A stretch of DNA of 64,000 bases from Methylobacterium tardum (GTDB lineage: Bacteria > Pseudomonadota > Alphaproteobacteria > Rhizobiales > Beijerinckiaceae), in assembly GCF_023546765.1 (NCBI RefSeq), contig NZ_CP097484.1, forward strand, positions 2,388,001 to 2,452,000, written 5' to 3'. The position numbers and the translations under genes were made by a program. Each line of letters opens with the position of its first letter. The first letter of the stretch is position 1. The notes under the pieces are model-generated. The model ran no database searches, was not told the DNA's origin, and was given only the letters and a program-made list of their open reading frames with translations. Positions 61,619 to 64,000 of the stretch are shown in pieces.

Positions 61619-62977
61619 ATGGCGGCGGGCATTCCCACGGTTACGGCAGCGCCAGAGATCGAGCGGCGCACGATCGCCAAGGTATCGTGGCGTCTCCTGC
61701 CGCTGATCGTCCTGATCTACTTCGTCGCCTACATGGACCGGACCAACGTGGGCTTCGCCTCGTTCGGCCTGAACCGGGAATTCGGGTTCTCCGCCACGGT
61801 CTACGGCTGGGCGGCCGGCATCTTCTTTCTCGGCTACGTCATCTTCGAGGTGCCGAGCAACGTCCTCCTGGAGCGGGCCGGGGCGCGGCTCTGGATCGCC
61901 CGGATCATGGTCACCTGGGGACTGGTCGCGGGCAGCATGGCCTTCATCACCGGCCCGGTGAGCTTCCTCACCCTGCGCTTCCTGCTCGGCGTCGCCGAAG
62001 CCGGCTTCTTCCCCGGCATGATCCTCTACTTCACCTACTGGTTTCCGCAGCGGTACCGGGCTCGGGTGGTGGCCGCCCTGTTCCTGGCCGTGCCGGGCTC
62101 GAACGTCCTCACCGCGGTGATCTCGGGGGCGATCCTGCAGCTCGACGGAACATGGGGGCTGCACGGCTGGCAGTGGCTGTTCATCCTCGAGGCGGTGCCC
62201 TCGATCCTGCTGGCCTTCGCGGTTCTGGCGCTGATGACGGACCGGCCGGCCCAGGCGACCTGGCTGAGTGCGGAGGACCGTGCTTGGCTGGCAGAGACGC
62301 TGGCGGCGGAGCGCGCGGCGACGCTCCGGACCCATGGGCATTTCACGCTCTGGCAGGTCCTCACCGACCGGCGGGTGCTCGCGCTTGGGGCGATCTACTT
62401 CAACATCGGCACCGCCACCTACGGCATCACCTTCTTCCTGCCGCCGATCCTGAAGAGCCTGCACCTCACCGACTGGGAGACCGGCGTGGCCACGGCGGTG
62501 CCCTACGTCGTCGGGACCGTCGGCATGATCGCCTGGAGCTGCTCGTCGGACCGGCGCGACGAGCGGCGCTGGCACTTCGTGATCGCCGCGCTGGTCGCCG
62601 CCCTGGGCCTGATCGCCTCCGGTCCGATGCTGGGCAGCCTCTGGGCGCTCACGGCGATGTCGGTGGCGACGATCGGGCTCTACGGGAGCAAGCCGGCCTT
62701 CTGGGCGATGCCGGGGGAGTTCCTGTCGGGGCCGGCGGCGGCCGGCGGCATCGCGCTGATCAACGCGATCGGCAATCTCGGCGGGTTCGTCGGTCCCTAC
62801 GTGCTGGGCTGGCTCAAGGATTACACCGGCACTTACGAGGCCGGACTTTACTTCCTGGCGGCTTGTGCCGTCGCGTCCGGAGCCATCACATGGGTCGCAG
62901 TCCGGCCGGGCAGGATGTCGGCGGATCGGCGGTTCGACGCGGAGGGGGCAGTCCAGCCGGCCCGTCCGAACCCGTGA
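61619..62977 (+). CDS. MFS transporter, anion:cation symporter (sugar-acid) type
   Basis: A 452-residue carrier with about 12 helices. The opening RLLPLIVLIYFVAYMDRTNV and the following GFFFLGYVIFEVPSN-like stretch (GIFFLGYVIFEVPSNVLLE) are the ACS-family signature shared with hexuronate, tartrate and phthalate permeases. RLLLGVAEAGFFPG-type motif appears as RFLLGVAEAGFFPGMILYF. It probably imports a sugar acid or dicarboxylate. ATG 61619 has GGAGGG about 4-9 bases upstream. It lies between the RraA-like gene and the dehydratase gene. Confidence 0.92.
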   Translation: MAAGIPTVTAAPEIERRTIAKVSWRLLPLIVLIYFVAYMDRTNVGFASFGLNREFGFSATVYGWAAGIFFLGYVIFEVPSNVLLERAGARLWIARIMVTWGLVAGSMAFITGPVSFLTLRFLLGVAEAGFFPGMILYFTYWFPQRYRARVVAALFLAVPGSNVLTAVISGAILQLDGTWGLHGWQWLFILEAVPSILLAFAVLALMTDRPAQATWLSAEDRAWLAETLAAERAATLRTHGHFTLWQVLTDRRVLALGAIYFNIGTATYGITFFLPPILKSLHLTDWETGVATAVPYVVGTVGMIAWSCSSDRRDERRWHFVIAALVAALGLIASGPMLGSLWALTAMSVATIGLYGSKPAFWAMPGEFLSGPAAAGGIALINAIGNLGGFVGPYVLGWLKDYTGTYEAGLYFLAACAVASGAITWVAVRPGRMSADRRFDAEGAVQPARPNP

Positions 62978-62993
62978 GACCGGAGACAGAGCG

Positions 62994-64000
<1,007 letters not shown>

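Overview
The window is about 64 kb of high-GC DNA and looks like a chromosome segment of a Methylobacterium-type alphaproteobacterium (order Hyphomicrobiales). Pointers are the strong GC bias at third codon positions, the AERSNP-type interspersed palindrome near 2.0 kb, many small Methylobacterium-like hypothetical proteins, KaiC next to a hybrid kinase, a SoxC-type sulfite dehydrogenase, and abundant PAS/HWE/GGDEF-EAL signalling. This genus assignment is inference from gene content; no 16S or marker gene is present.

Layout. 1-6.5 kb (minus strand): two sets of NitT/TauT-type ABC transporter genes. One is substrate-binding protein, ATPase, permease, amidase, with ATGA or similar overlaps. The other is a GntR regulator, ATPase and permease running off the left edge. 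6.9-8.7 kb: SoxC-like molybdenum sulfite dehydrogenase with its c-type cytochrome. 8.8-14 kb: small secreted, membrane and hypothetical proteins, two near-identical terminators, and an isolated methyltransferase in AT-richer DNA. 14.2-20.7 kb: a truncated GMC oxidoreductase, then a likely cAMP module (Crp-type regulator, FecR-domain protein, CHASE2 nucleotide cyclase, Gly/His-rich secreted protein, DUF3095 protein) with three CRP-type TGTGA-N6-TCACA sites. 20.9-25.4 kb: AraC and TetR regulators, an acetyltransferase, a ModA-like binding protein, an alpha/beta hydrolase. 25.5-28.7 kb: a kinase remnant and a TadE/TadE/TadG operon. 29-31 kb: HAD-type protein and a decayed IS3-family element. 31.2-36 kb: cold-shock protein and about ten small proteins of unknown function. 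36.5-44.5 kb: signalling block with hybrid kinases, KaiC and an HWE kinase, two of these genes frameshifted. 45-51 kb: channel-like membrane protein, zinc alcohol/formaldehyde dehydrogenase, a three-PAS GGDEF-EAL protein. 51-56 kb: TadG fragment, GNAT, TetR/GST pair with paired operators, frameshifted acyl-CoA ligase, and an integrase fragment next to tRNA-Gln(UUG). 56.5-64 kb: an intact sugar-acid catabolic cluster (ketoglutaric semialdehyde dehydrogenase, ThDP enzyme, GntR, RraA-like protein, MFS transporter, IlvD/Edd dehydratase).

How the genes work together. The right-hand cluster fits non-phosphorylative sugar-acid degradation: import by the MFS carrier, dehydration by the IlvD/Edd enzyme, and oxidation to 2-oxoglutarate by the dehydrogenase. 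A 12-bp sequence occurs once upstream of each of the two divergent units and is probably the GntR operator. The 15-19 kb block reads as a self-contained second-messenger circuit: the regulator keeps the DNA-contact residues of E. coli CRP and the CRP consensus sites lie beside its own gene, beside the GMC remnant and before the Gly/His-rich gene. Between about 14 and 56 kb there are many truncated or frameshifted genes, an IS remnant and an integrase fragment at a tRNA, which mark this as accessory or decaying DNA; some single-base frameshifts could be assembly errors.
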